Positions 36,307-49,556 of a stretch of DNA of 64,000 nt are shown piece by piece. Each line of letters begins with the position of its first letter. Positions within the stretch are counted from its first letter, which is position 1. The notes under the pieces are model-generated. The model made no database searches. It saw nothing but the letters and a program-made list of their open reading frames with translations, and was not told the DNA's origin. Source of the DNA: Amblyornis subalaris (Eukaryota; Chordata; Aves; Passeriformes; Ptilonorhynchidae); contig JACAXG010000002.1 of assembly GCA_018881555.1 (NCBI GenBank), positions 20,659,183 to 20,723,182 of the forward strand. The letters are read 5' to 3'. Position numbers and translations under genes: made by a program.

Positions 36307-39300
36307 AAAGATACAACACAGAAAGGAGTTGGGAAAATGAACAAAAGGCAGAAGAGACATGGTGGCAGTGTTGGAGGCAAAAGAGAGGAGACATGGTCGA
36401 GACAGAGAAATGAGATTCAATTCAGCAACAGACTCTCTTACAAAGGAATGTATTTATGTTTTCTTTTGCCTCACTACTTTTCTTATTGTGATAAGGTGAG
36501 GCTTTTGAGTAAGTTTGAATAGTGTCATAACAGTGATTATCAGAACAGTCTCGTGTACTTTTAGCCAAATAGTCTTCAGGAGTTTCTGAGTCCATTTTGT
36601 CAATTCAATGGGAATTTTAATCGACTATTAAAATACAACATTACACAATAAAGACATTACTGAACTGCTGCAGAAACACCAGCAAATGTGCCATTGACAG
36701 AAAAGTGATTCTCTTCTGTAGGTTTATTGGAAATGCTACAACAGCATAAACAGCCTGGAGCAGCAGTAGCTGAGAATACAGAAGAGCTTTCCACACATAC
36801 TTTTCCCCCAAATATAAGCAAAGCAAAGCAAAAGTCCAGTCATTAAAGCATTAATTTTACATGATTCGGCAGTTTCTCCCTTCTCATTACTGCATATGCA
36901 GTAGGTTATANTTCACTGTGTGATGTAGACTGATGGGCTGCACATGTGTACCACAAAGAGTAAAAATTACATGACTAAGTGAAATTGCCATGACGACACT
37001 GCACAGAACACAGCTCTTTGAGCATACTTGACATCTTTTTGATTTCCAAAAGAAACGTGCCAGTAAGTGCAGCGATTTAAGANATGAGGATATTTGTGTC
37101 CTTGGCTTCATGAGTTCACAGAGGTGGGCTGAACCCAAATTTCACCAGAGTCCTGTCCCAGCTGATGGTTCCATCCATAGCAGGTTCCTCTGAACAGCGC
37201 TACAGGTGGAAACATGCCTCACCATTTCCCATGAGCTCTCNCACACACAGAGCAAAGGTGATGTGACAGTGTGCCAGGCACCAGTGGCAGTGGCAGTGAC
37301 ACTGTGTACCAAAATCAGCTCTTGGGTGAGGCCAGTGAAGCTTGCCATGGCTCTGCTGTCCTCAGGGAGAGGTGAATGCCACAGTGTGAACCAGTGTAAG
37401 TTATANACAGAAAACTTGTGTTTTGAAGAAATGATGCGTTCACAGGAATGTTAATATCACAGCATCACAGTAATAATCTGAAATTGCATTTCTGGAAATC
37501 AAATAAATGAAACTGCATTTCTGCATGTTGTGCTTGTACCGAATCTGTGTAAAGAAGCAAGTGACCTTCCATCTAATCCTGAGTTTCTCATTAAACAGCA
37601 AACAGTGGAGAAGAAAGTGTGCTAGACCNACAATGAGCAGCATGAAGATCATACACAGACCAAATGCAGTATGAATATTATAGCACTGCTGGTCTCAAAG
37701 GGCTTTATTAAAAACAAAAGCATATAAAGCAGNTCCTGAACAGGATGATTTTTAATTGTGTCCTCTTGGGAAAGCTGTACAACACAGACTTGCTTGCTTC
37801 CCTTCTAGTCTAGAGGGACTTGACAAGCTCTCAACAGCTTCCCTTTGGTCTAAAATGAGTTACTGCTGAGTTTCTGGACTCTAGTTAAGTCCTAGTGGCA
37901 AATTATGTTTAGCTGGTTCTGAAACAAATGAAATTTTATNGACTTCTTTTTTACACTAAAAGAAAAAATAGCCAAATACATAAGGGATTCGATGTGACAT
38001 CTTCTAGTTCTACTTTCTTATTAGCATAAATCTCTGAGCATACACAAACAGCAGTGTAAAAGTAGCAAATAGCAGCCATTAAAACAATACCTGCAACATG
38101 CCCAAGTGCCATGGGATCAGTGACCAGCCTGCATTGCCTTGCACTTCTTAGAAAGCCAGATTACCTGTTTTCTTTCGCCTTTATACAGTCCAAGGCTTCT
38201 TGAGCTGGACCTAGAGCAGACAGCTGGGCACAGCACTACAGTGCTACACTTTACACCCCTCCATCAACTACACACTGTGTAACACAGGCAATGCATTAGG
38301 AAGGCTGGGAAGAGGAAGATCTGTAATAATTATGGTAGCTGAAAAATGTGGGGGAAAAAACACCCACACCCTGAAAGAGAAACCCTCTGCAGTTAACCAA
38401 ATCTGAACAATAGGAAGCACCAATGGAAAGAATGTGACTTTAATTTTGATCCTGCCTCTGTGTCATTTCAGAATTTTTCCTGGGCTAGTGAGGGTGCTTC
38501 CTTCCCATTGGGATTTACAGGCTAACATCTATAGCAAGATCAATTATTTATCACAAAAGATAACCAGAGGAGAAAGAGCAGAGCCCTACTCTACTATCCC
38601 TGGCTTATTTCACAGCTTTATAGCTAGTGCCAGACAAAAAACATGCACCAGACAGGAAGGACTCTTTCTCTGATGATCAGGCACCCACTTGGAAAGGGGC
38701 AAACCAGGCTTCAGTGTCTACTTGGCAGAAAATGGGACAAAGCACTCCAGCAGGGAAGCCTGGCACTCTTCAGTTTATGTTACTGAAACCTCTATGCCAA
38801 GAGGTCTATCTATGACAGCTGTAACTGGACAGCTTCTACCAAAACTGGGTCAGCTCTGTTCACAGGCACCAGCTGAGGATCTGTCCTCGCAATTATTTAT
38901 GTTTGCTGTGATATGGTAACGATATGGTACATTCCCCAACCATCCCATTGCCTTACATTGATCTCTCAGATGTTGTGAAAGATGATGAAAGTAGCAAGAT
39001 GAAAGAAAAAGGAAAAGTGCAAAACAAGCTCACATTAAATATTCATAACTGGTAGTAATTACAAACCGAAAATAGGAAATAAAGCCNTAGTGATTATGTG
39101 GTGTCCAAATCATCTATCTACAACTCCCTCCAGGAATTTTTCTCCACAGATTTCTGCTGCTGGAGTTGGAAACTGACACAATATTTTTGGCCTGTGTCTT
39201 GGGTCGGATTTTGCTACTTTGTTTATCTGATACCTACACACAGGCTAGGGTGCGGTGAGAGCAAAAGTAAGGTTCTACACCTTATTTGTGCTCTCTGGTA

Positions 39301-40440
39301 AAACCTATAATGAATCACTGTCTTCAGTAAAAACAAAATTGAATCTCTACNGTGCAAAACTTTAGATTTCAATAGCTAAAGTATGTCTGTCACTTCAGAT
39401 GTTAAAAATCTTTTGTGGTTTCATAAAAGGAACCGACCTATATTTTTTTAACATTCTAATAGATCAAGGTTTTTTAATATGATTTCTGNTTATTTTGATA
39501 ACTCAGGTGATTCTGATTGGCCATTGTTAAGTCTGTTAACCAAAATATTTTTTAAAATCATGTGTTTAAAATGTTCCTTTTCAAATGTAGGAGAAAAACA
39601 AAGTAGGAGCTTTATCTGAAGGCTTCTCTTTCATATAAAAATTGATGAACACGCTGACGTTCTTGGAATAACATTTTTTTCAACTACATAAAATCACAAA
39701 TTTATTCCATTCTGTCTGTATCTCTATGGTCTAAAAGCTGGTGTTGCTTAACCGATGTCAAATACCAATGCATGTAGAAGAATCATGAAATATGTTCTAG
39801 GACCTTCTTACAGGTTAAGATATGCAGAACTGCTGGATTGGAATCTCATGCCAGTGCTAGAAAACAGGATGTTATGTCATATCAAGGGGGAAAAAGTTTG
39901 TTGAACAGCAGTATCGGTTTCCTGAGCCATAACAGGCATCTCAAATTATAGAAGTCACAGATAATTTAACCTGTTACTATTTTGCATAATTTTAATGTTC
40001 CCATGAAGTAGCCTTTCACTCTGATATAGAACATTAGGTCATAGAAAAAGACAAGAATTCTACTTCTATAGTGAAATTATCAGTTTTTGCCATCTGAGAA
40101 CTCCACTCAGCTTTGGAGGCCACAGTAGCCTTGTTAGGTTTCTAAGGCACCCTAATTACATACACCTGGGATTGCAGAATACTTCAATTTAAGACAGCAT
40201 ACAATCAAAGGCTGNGCTTTCACAAATATTCAGAAACATCATCTGCCAGGATCAAGAGAAATTGAATTGCTATCTACCGGGTTTTATCTGCAGCTTTGAT
40301 GCATAACTATTCATTTTCTTTGGAAGGGTTTAATACAAAGAGAGAACATGCCTAGAGTCCCACAGAGGTGTTCTGACATTAGGCTTAATAAAGCATGAAG
40401 AACTCATTAATAAATAATGTTTTGCTGGTTAACAAGTAAA
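36307..40440. other. Non-coding DNA
   Basis: No gene or known repeat. 37090-37400 and 38600-38920 are G+C-richer patches with overlapping frames of 62-83 codons and no domain. A GTGGCA triplication is at 37282-37299. Ambiguous bases become frequent again from 36911. Confidence 0.5.
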
Positions 40441-40489
40441 GCTGCATGCATTCACGAGACCCAGAAGTAGATCACATCATGCATGCAGC
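40441..40489. repeat. Inverted repeat with TGCATGCA cores
   Basis: GCTGCATGCAT (40441-40451) and its exact reverse complement ATGCATGCAGC (40479-40489) are separated by 27 bp. Each arm itself contains the palindrome TGCATGCA. A third TGCATGCA-type word is at about 40588. The arms could form a hairpin or present paired protein-binding sites; no transposon ends or target duplications are evident. Confidence 0.75.
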
Positions 40490-43400
40490 CAAATAACTTG
40501 TTAAAATGACTGCAATAGTTCTATTTTTTCAGTGTGTTTGGCACAACCCAACACAACATTACACAAATAAAAAACACTGCAGCAGATATGCATGCACCTT
40601 CAATTATAGTGTTACCTGTCAATTTTTGTTTGCACTCAGTGGAATTGAGGGGTTTGTAAACAAGCATTCATGAAAGTGAAAAACAGCTATTTATATATTG
40701 TTAAGCTTTGCTGAGATCGAGCACTGCTGTCTGGAGTTTCAAAGGAAAAGACCTCTTGTATTCGTCGAGTTATGCATCATCCCATTCCTGTGTCAAAGCT
40801 ACAAGCTTAATACATTTCACTGCAGACACATTTGAGCTACAGCTTTCAAGGCTGTGTCAATATTTCCATATGTCCTTATTTTCCAAGGTTAAACATTGTG
40901 GCAAGTTTTGAATCAAGGTCTGAGGATACCTTCTATGTGCTTGGGGTCAAATACACAACTCCCNTCAGCTTGGCTGCAATCAGATTTCGTGTGGAATCTG
41001 GAGCAGGGATGTGGCAGCATTAGGCTCTGGATTCATTCTCCATNATGATGACTTTCTCAGTTAAATGCNTAAGTTGGGAGCTGAAGTCACCTTAAACTCT
41101 CCCTATAATCAGTGCCAAGAAACAAACGTTTCCAGAATGTGATTCAGATCTGGGCTTCTGATTACAGAATCAGCTTAAAATGAGCAAGTTCTCAATTTAG
41201 AGACTTCTGCTACATGCTTATGCTTGTAGGCAGGAAAACTCCTCAGTCCCTCCAATGAGGCCAAGGAACAGATTGTACAATTCAAGTTTGGGCCTGTGAG
41301 ATCTACGCAGTTTGTGAGGGGGAAAGAAATNTAGGAAAATGTTTCCCTATTTTATTTTTAGTTTGAGATATAGTCATATTCTAAATAAAGGAGTAATGAT
41401 ATTCAGAAACAGGGACAAAGATTCCAAATGCATGTCTTCAAGTCTCCGGAACAGTTTGTATAAGCACGAAAATGCTACAGTCCTCTATGTTAGCTCACTG
41501 TCATTTGTAGGTAATGCAATTATCTTAGAAAGAACATTGATTAAAAAAAAAAAAGAATATTTGATGTCATCTATTTACTGAAAACCCAACTTCCAACATC
41601 TTTAGTGTGCTTATGAAAATTAGATTATTTTTCACACCTGATTAGGCTGCCACGTTCCAAGAGTTTCTGAGAATAAGAGGATTGGAGAAAGCTATAATAA
41701 CTTCTGGAAATGTCTTAAAATCTCTGATATATTTGAGGAAAGGAATAGCTGTTTAGGTGGGTTTTTTAAGAGAACATATGAAGAAAAGAAATTTCAGATC
41801 CATGCCATTTTTAGAACATGAAATTGAAAAGTACCAAACCTTTTAATCTGAGTCGCAGACGGGGTGATTTTCGTGTGACATTTTGAATTTTGCAAAAGTA
41901 GGAAAGCCTTTTTTCTAAGCATCCACAGATTTAAGATGTTCCGGGATCTGAAACACTAAATAAGTTTCTTTGATATGGAACAGTAAGTAGAAGTGGATAA
42001 AGTACATGGCCCATCTATTTCCCATGTTTTTTTTTCCATTTACCACTGAACATAATTTCTATCCATGATAACATAAGAATGCAAATGCATGAGGACAAAT
42101 CAGTGAAAACGGAAGTATTTTAGTGACTACACTTTCTACATGTTATCCTATGGCTTCACAATCTCTGCTGTCTTGGTGTTGGGAAGCAGACTGAGGTGTT
42201 GGTTACCTCTGAAAATGAGATGTAAATTCTAGAATTCAGTCTCTATTCAATTTTTTTCCTAATTAAAGCCTGAGTACTCAAACCAAGAAAAACTTGCCCA
42301 TGCTCTCACGTGAGAATCACAAGATTACTAAGAAACTTTCACTGTCCAATCAATGCAGAACACAAGTTTTTGATGTACCTGTCTTGTGAGATCTGAACTG
42401 CCTGAGGAATGCAAGAACTGGCTGAATACACAGCAGACAATAGAGCAATGCTTCTGGCTTGGGTCATCACAGGGTCTGGAGTGACACACTTTTGTGCAAG
42501 CTAAGATGCTTGTGAACCTTCGAATGGTAAGTTTGTCTATCCAGATTCTGCTTGTATTATACTTCAGGTATTTATATCCTTCTAGGACCATGCCAATAAT
42601 CCTGAAGCATATGTAAGCATATTATTGACTTTTATTGACTTTTGTTCTTAAGAACATAATTTAGGAATAACTTAGTGTTACAAAACATTGGACAACAAAA
42701 TTACATCAGAAAGTTCTACCCATTGTATGAATTTGCATAGTCTTAGAATACTGGATCCACAAGATGTTAAAATAGCAAATATTCAAGCTTTGTTTATGGT
42801 AAGCCTTGTGACTTCATGAGGGTGCAGCTGACACTTTTGAACAAGCTGCANTAGATATTCACATAGCAATACGTATATTTACCATGTGATGGAATCACAC
42901 AATATATACAGCTGTAGAAGGAAGCACTTTATGAAAAGAAAATACTATTAATACCTCATTTTGACGCACATTAATTTGAAAGGAGAATATTATTTGTGCT
43001 ACAAAATATAAAAGTTAGCTAGAAGAGTAAATCAAAAACAATAAGAATAAGAAAGCTATTTAATTTTTTTCTCCCTTTTGTATTAGTAAGTTAAAAGAAA
43101 CTTGTGATTAAATTTTTGTAAACAATGTGTACATAGTTTTGGTATATTTGAAATATTAAGAGGTATTTGAAACGAAACCTGTTAAAGCAGGGATCATTTT
43201 GTCAAGCCTATTAAGACAGTATTTTTCTTGATTTTCATCAAGATACCAAAATTCTACTAAAGAAGGGAAAATGCCGTCCTCTATAAGAACAATGAGGAAG
43301 GACACAGAAAGCATTTGGCAAATTTTAGTACACACGACTTGCAATTGGGTTGGCAATTCTCTTTTAGGGACGGAAGAAGGATTTAAGGTTTCAAGTAACA

Positions 43401-45552
43401 GTTCAAAATATAGAAAAAAGTACCAACCAAATCAACAAGCAGAAATTCCCCAGGGAACCCAGTATTTTTATGGCAGCATTTCCTGTAAGTCTCCTAGCAG
43501 ATCAAAGCATGTCAGCTCTCATTATATCCCCTCTAGAGCAAAATGTTCACGCTGCAGCTTCTGATTTGCAAAGGCTCCAGGANGCAGAGGCTGATCAGGA
43601 AAGTGTTTTGGAGTGTTCACTGCCCTGTCTCTGCTGGGACTTCTAGCAGTGACAGGGCATTTTGGGGGAAGACAACACCACTAGGCCCTGAAGTGGATTT
43701 GTTGGCTGTTTGTTCCTCAGAGGAGCTGGGTTATACAAATGGTCAAGGAAAAGAAATTCCCAGATTTCTGTAGGAGTCCCCTGTGCCCTTTTAGCTGGTC
43801 AGACTGCAGTCAGGATTTATGATTATATCTTATGATTTGAGCACTGAAACAGGAGAAATTCTGTGTTTCCATGCCTTCTCTAACAAGCTCTGTCTTTTAA
43901 GTACCCCTCTAGGAATATACACACAATTTAGAAAAACAAATGCTTTATTCATGACNGCAATAAGTACAGCATGGCTCCACACATACCAATTGAATAGTAG
44001 TTTTGCATTTTTTATTTTATTCCTCCCAATAACTACATGTTCCTACAAGTGCCTCACAAGCGTGCACTGAGTTTTCTACACAGCTTTTAATGGAGAATAT
44101 TTTAAAGAGTTTTCATAAAGTGAATGAAGCTGTGATAAGTGCACAGCTGGTGGGCCAATAAGAGACTACAAGGAAGACATTAGTGGGAGGAAAATGTTCT
44201 AGGAATGTATTTTCCTTATAAGGCCCAAAGATTAACCAATTAAGATCACTGCTCCTGTTCATACATGCAAAACATACATGGAAAATAAACAGGCTGACTT
44301 GAGTACACTCTGAATATATCTTTGNTTTTGAGACACAAATTTCTGACAACTATCCACCAAAAATCAAAACCATGCAATCACCAGTAAGAAAGGCAAAAAG
44401 CTGAAGAGCTGTATTGTTATTTTACTCTTGCTGGTGAATGTGAACACGGGGAAACACAAGAGAAATATTTAGAGGAGCACATCTTACTTGCGTCATGTTG
44501 TGATCTCAGAAAATCTAGAGGAAAAAACTGTAGGTGACTGCCTATACCAAGAAAATCCTCATGAGCAAGACCCCAGCATGCCTTTTTTCTGCTCCCAGCT
44601 GAGGAAACTCAGTAAAGCAAAGGTAATGTTTCTGGGGAGAACCTTCAAGGTTTTTACAGTGAATACCAACAGTTTTACAGGTATTTCTCCTCCACAAAAA
44701 TGGTCATAACTTTTCATCAATGTTTGGGATCATGTTCAAAGAACTGTTCCATCCTGAAATTGGACTCCAGCTTCCTGAAGAGTATTGTGTGTGGTTTCTC
44801 CAATTGTGTGTTTTCATGGGGCATTATTTGTTTACAGCTTTCATGTATACTCTCAACTCTACTTGCCAGTTACTCATTACTGTAGGAACTGTGTCTTTAA
44901 GCTTTCTCCTACCAAGAGTAGAAATCTTAATTTTAGCAGACGGACAGAACTTCTGGAATCCAAATTCCTTGTTGAAAGGCCTCTGCAGTGTGTACAGAGC
45001 CTAAAAGCTGACTGCATAACCAGAAGAGAAGCATTATGGCTCTCCCAGGAACCNTCTTTACTCAGTAGGTTTCAGATTGTTTCTTGTAGAAGCTGTCANT
45101 TTACAGAAAATGAAAAAGCAGTCGTGGATATCAGGAGATCCAAAATGGCTGTACCTTTTACAACAAGATTAGTGCTTTGTATCCTAATGCAAATAGGAGC
45201 CTTGGAGACACTGCACTGTGGGAGCAATGTTCTCTTACTCTAAAGAGTGAAATCGCTCTGGATACAGTGAGTTATATCAACCCCTTAGAAAGTAAGTAGA
45301 GATCTTTGTGGCTAGGCCTTTTTCTTGGAGACATGCAAGCGTTTTCTAGATTTTTTTGGTTTTGCTGCCTCATATTGTAAGCAAAGTGAAAACTAACAAG
45401 GACTGAAAAAAACCTGTGTTGCAGATGCTTTTAATTGGACTGTGAAGAGTTCTTGGTTCACTCTCTGGGGCCACAGCTGAGCAATGTGCTCATCCTGTCT
45501 TTTTCCAAAGATATGAACAACCTCATTGCAAACTAATGCTTAAGGCATGAAC
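40490..45552. other. Non-coding DNA
   Basis: Mostly AT-rich unique sequence. It holds an A12 run at 41543-41554 and a 10-bp ATTGACTTTT duplication near 42623. The open frames (97 codons at 43271; 152 codons at 44785) have no recognisable domain and contain ambiguous bases. A frame at 44488-44709 begins at a non-recognised product and is not supported as a gene. Confidence 0.45.
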
Positions 45553-45770
45553 CTAGGAATCTTGCTCAACTGGCTGTCTGGATAATTGCTGTCTTTCAAC
45601 CAGTATCATCTGGATCTCACCCAAATTCAGTCTCAGCCAGATGATCTTCTCCAGGAGCCACTTTCCTCTAGGCAGTGCAACATCTTTATGATGGCTCTGG
45701 TTACATCTGTAGAAAGTGAGATACACACTTGGGTATCATCTGCAAAGCCTGTAGCAGCTTAGCCCCTCTC
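45553..45770 (-). mobile_element. Ancient LINE reverse-transcriptase relic (L2/L3-like)
   Basis: Translated on the minus strand from 45749 this reads GFADDTQVCISLSTDV and continues through a KMLHCLEE block to a tryptophan at 45651-45653. That is the catalytic Y/F-A-D-D box of LINE reverse transcriptase followed by the usual downstream segment, and the spacing from the second aspartate to the tryptophan is 28 residues, the same as I know for L2/L3-type LINEs. A frameshift then moves the reading to another frame, where LRLNLGEIQMILVERQ corresponds to the KLNP-x-KTEVLLVG segment; a stop follows at 45553-45555. The upstream side has an in-frame stop four codons before the box. The element is a dead fragment of the palm/thumb part of ORF2. 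No CR1 3' end adjoins it. It is much older than the avian CR1 insertions in this window. Confidence 0.7.
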
Positions 45771-48020
45771 TGGGGTTTTCTGAAAGTATTGGAAAGGGAT
45801 GTAGGGAAAGGATTTATAGGCCTATGGTTAGACTGCAGGTGCAGGATATTCAGAGAAAAGCAAATGATATTACCAGTGGTTTTGGGGTCCTATTGAAACT
45901 AGGTTTTGTGTCTGCAAGACATACAAGATTGGGATATACTCACCTAGCATTTAAAGGAGGAAGAAAGATAAATAATTCCTTGGCCCTGTCTGAAATTAAA
46001 AAGTCCTTGCAAATTAATACAGCCACAGAGAGCTGGATTAATAATACTAGCAAATGGAAACATAGTGCACAATATAAAACTCTCTGCATAAAAGAGATAG
46101 AATGAAGAATATTGTTTCCTACTGCAATACATTTTGGCCAATGTGTATTTTACATTTAATTTTACAATGTAAAGGATATTACTGAAAGAACAGCTTTAGT
46201 TGATAGTTTTCTTGTTTGGTGGAGCGGATATATTAAAAGGTTAATGTACTAAATTTACATTTTTCTAAACTGATTATTTCTTACTCCAATCTCTCCTTCC
46301 TCATTCTTAACCTCTTTAAAAAGAAATGATATAAAATAGGACTTCTTTTTGACAATTTTAGCCAGAAAACCTTACTTTCCCTGCCGATTTTCATGCTCTA
46401 CAAGCTTTGCCATCATAAACCACTTTGCATGTATTAAGGAGTATTATATTAGATGAGGCAATTTAAGTGTATCCCATTTCACTTGGTGAAACTAAGCAGC
46501 TTTGCATTATAACTAAGTTGAGCTAATGAGAATACGTTTAAAGCATGTGTTACCTGAAACTGAAGTTAGCTAGTCATTCAATACTGCAACCTGTGGGTTT
46601 GCAAAACGATGGCAGGAATCCTGCTGTGAGGGAGATAGGAAAATTATTATAATCTGCATTCCTAAATTGAATGAGTATTTTGCTCAGCGGAGGCCTCTTG
46701 ACTGCAAATAGTCTGAAATTATATCCTGCTGTTTAAAATGCCTTTTTTTTCCAAGTAAGTAAAAATGCCCACATTTTCTTAAATCAAATATTTTTAAAAT
46801 CTTACATGAATTAAATTACTGAAAGAGGGGAAGTCATAAGCCCTTTACTACCTCTTGTAAAAGCCGTTTGATATTCACATTTTTAATAGAAGGGATGAAG
46901 TGTCTAGAATTCATGGGTTTATACTTTTAAGTATTTAATTATTATATTCTTAAAGCTTATCATCATATCTCTCTCATCAATTTATTCCCGAAAAAAATTC
47001 CATGTTTTCAGGTTTGCTACTTTGTACTGGAGNAAAATGTATACCAGCTATTTCATCAGAATCAGCTGATAGATGTGATGCTTAACACACTAGTAAGCTA
47101 AACTCATACACGAAGCTTCCAGAAAAGACTATACAAAAGCAAGCAAAAGACCATGAGCTTACAAGACACAAGGGATAAACTTCTGTCACAAGAGTAACAT
47201 GGTAAACATAACTTCATTCATGTAAATTCTTTATCTCATTGAAGCTAGAAATGACACACACANAAAAAGGAAAAGGCCCCAGGGCTAAGGATTAGAGGTC
47301 ACTGTAGCACTGTAGTTGTTTGAGGAATCACATTCTACTGTGTAAAAGCAATAAATACTGTAAATACCTGGCATTAAATCCTGTCTAAGAGTTCAAAATG
47401 GAAAAGGAGGTGTCTCAGCTTATTCTCCTCAAATTCTCTGTCCTGTAAGNGGTGACCAGTGAAAAGACTTACAATAAAGGACATGTGTGCTCCACAGCTG
47501 GAGTCAGTGGGAGCCTTGGCTTTGCAACACTTGGCTACGGGTATGTTTTTAAGTTGAACAAACCAGGACTAATTCTCTTGCCCAGAGTGTGGGTGACCCT
47601 GTCTCTCTCCTGCTAAAAAAGATGCCTGTCTTGTTAGCTGCTTCCTGCAGACTGTCCCTTCCCCATGCTGCTCCCTGAAATCTACCATGCATTGAATGGG
47701 ACTGTGAAGCACAACCATGCCACGAAATATGNGAATAGATGGGATGGATGAGCAGGAGCCAGGGATCAAACTCATGCCTAAGCATCTTTTTGCTGCTATA
47801 GATGCATGCAGCTTTACGTTTTCTGATAAGAAGTAATGGTAGAGAGGAAGATGAGGTTACTCTTATGTGAAAGGTGTTTCTCAGGAGAACCAAGACAGGC
47901 AAAGGTGATTACAAGGGCACAGACACATCTTAAACACAACCTGTTTTTCTGGCTCTTAAGGGACCTTATGCTGAGTTTCAGTCTTGTTTCTTTAGATTAG
48001 GATTCACAGCTCTGACCTAT
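45771..48020. other. AT-rich non-coding DNA
   Basis: 46370-46640 is repeat-free, with two TTTGCAT octamer-like words at 46424-46430 and 46501-46507; it could be a conserved non-coding element. 47560-47900 carries a 117-codon minus frame without any recognisable domain. No gene seen. Confidence 0.45.
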
Positions 48021-48066
48021 TGAAATGGTGGATAGATCACTTCTGAAATGGTGGATAGATCACTTC
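48021..48066. repeat. Perfect 23-bp tandem duplication
   Basis: A 23-bp unit beginning TGAAATGGTGG and ending ATCACTTC occurs twice head to tail (48021-48043 and 48044-48066) with no mismatch. A further TG after the second copy extends the match by two bases. Confidence 0.95.
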
Positions 48067-48793
48067 TGGGTTTTTTTGCCACAAAATGTGTTTGACAGAA
48101 GACATTTTTCTTTCTGCACATTAATTCAACCTCCTAGGACATGGAAGGGCAGAATTCAGTCCTTCCTGTGTCAGGGGACTCTCCTCCCAACCTATGGGAG
48201 GAAGTTGTAACCTCCAGGATATAGTCTGTATGCTGTAGGCTTAGCATAAAATCTCCAGGATCAGTTTTANATCTCAGGTTATGCCAAATGTTACCAGTTC
48301 ATAAGCCATCTCTTTTTTTTTCTTCATTAAATGCACAATGTTTCTTTTGACCTAATAAGCTAGGTACTTAATTCAGTATAACCATCATTTATTCATTTAT
48401 GTCAGGGTAATTTCTCACTTTTGCTGCCTAAGTTTCTGCAGGCCTTGTGTATAAATCTAGCTGCATGTGTTTGATAAAATTCAGCCAGTAACAAAAATTA
48501 ACCATGGAAAATTTGGACAGGTGGAACTCCACTGGTTTTGCAGCCAGTCAGATAATTTAGCTTATTCTTTTTGATTTGCACTGTTTAAATGAACATATCC
48601 ATTACCTGTCAAAGACAGTTTGTTCTTCAATCTATCAAATAATGTTAGTAACATTCTTTGTAGCATTAACTACAAGATCCACAAAACTGAGGAATAAAGA
48701 AAATTTTTTTGCATAATTTTCCATCCAAATCGATATATTGGTATTAATGANTGTATGCTTTAGTAACAATACTGTAAGCAAAGTGAAAGATAA
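48067..48793. other. AT-rich non-coding DNA
   Basis: Unique sequence between the 23-bp duplication and the large CR1. Nothing recognised. Confidence 0.55.
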
Positions 48794-49556
48794 AGAGGAT
48801 CCTTAACCTCACAAAGTTCAACAAGTCCAAGTGAGAGTTGCACCTCAGTTGGGGCAATTCCAGATATGAGTACTGGCAAATGAACTTTTTGAGATCAGCC
48901 CTGTGGAGAAGGACTTGGAGGTTCTTGTGGGTGAAAAGCTGGACATGAGCCAACAGTGTGCACTCACAGCCCAGAAAGCCAAACANATCCAGGGCTGCAT
49001 CAAAAGAGNAGTGTCCAGCAGGTCAAGGGAGGTGGTTCTNCTCCTCAACTCTGCCCTNGTGAGGTCCCACCTGAGTGNTGCATCCAGGTCTAGAGTCCTC
49101 AGTACGAGAAAAAGGTGGAGAGCTACAGAGGTGATTAGAGGGATGGAGCACCTCCCCTATGAAGACAGGCTAAGAGAACTTGGGTTGCTCAGCCTGGAGA
49201 CTTCTGGGAGGTCTTATAGCAGCCTTCCAGTACCTTAAGAGGGCTTATAAAAAGTAGGGAGAGGGACTTTTTATATGGGCAGATAGTGACAGGACAAGGG
49301 GCAATGGCTTTAACCTGAAAGACAGTAGGTTTAGATTAGATGTTGGGAAGAAATTCTTATTCAGAGGTTGGTAAAGTAGTGGCACAGCTGGCCCGGAGAA
49401 GTTGTGGGTNGCCCATCGNTGGCAATGTTCANGGCCAGGCTGGATAGGGCTTTGCACAACCTGGTCTGGTGGAAGGTGTCCCTGCCCATGGCAGGGTGGT
49501 TTTAACCAGATAATCTTTAAAATCTGTTCCAACCCAAACCATTCTATGACCNTATC
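48794..49556 (+). mobile_element. CR1 LINE, end of ORF2 plus complete 3' end
   Basis: The largest repeat of the window, in sense orientation. It starts in the 3' part of ORF2 (CACAAAGTTCAACAAGTCCA near 48811; GGAGAAGGACTTGGAGG near 48904; GCCCAGAAAGCCAAAC near 48970; GGCTGCATCAAAAGAG near 48993), passes GGAGCACCTCCCCTATGAAG near 49144 and CAGCCTTCCAGTACCTTAAG near 49220, and ends in the 3' untranslated region with GTCTGGTGGAAGGTGTCCCT near 49463, CCAACCCAAACCATTCTATG and a damaged final octamer. ORF2 encodes endonuclease and reverse transcriptase in full CR1s; only its last part is kept and it is broken by stops and indels. Nine ambiguous bases fall inside the element, a higher density than the window average. 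It is 5'-truncated and immobile. Confidence 0.95.

Noticed and set aside
44785..45243. 152-codon plus frame as a coding exon
   Set aside because: Two Ns, two other overlapping frames, no domain and no convincing splice sites. Composition does not differ from its surroundings.
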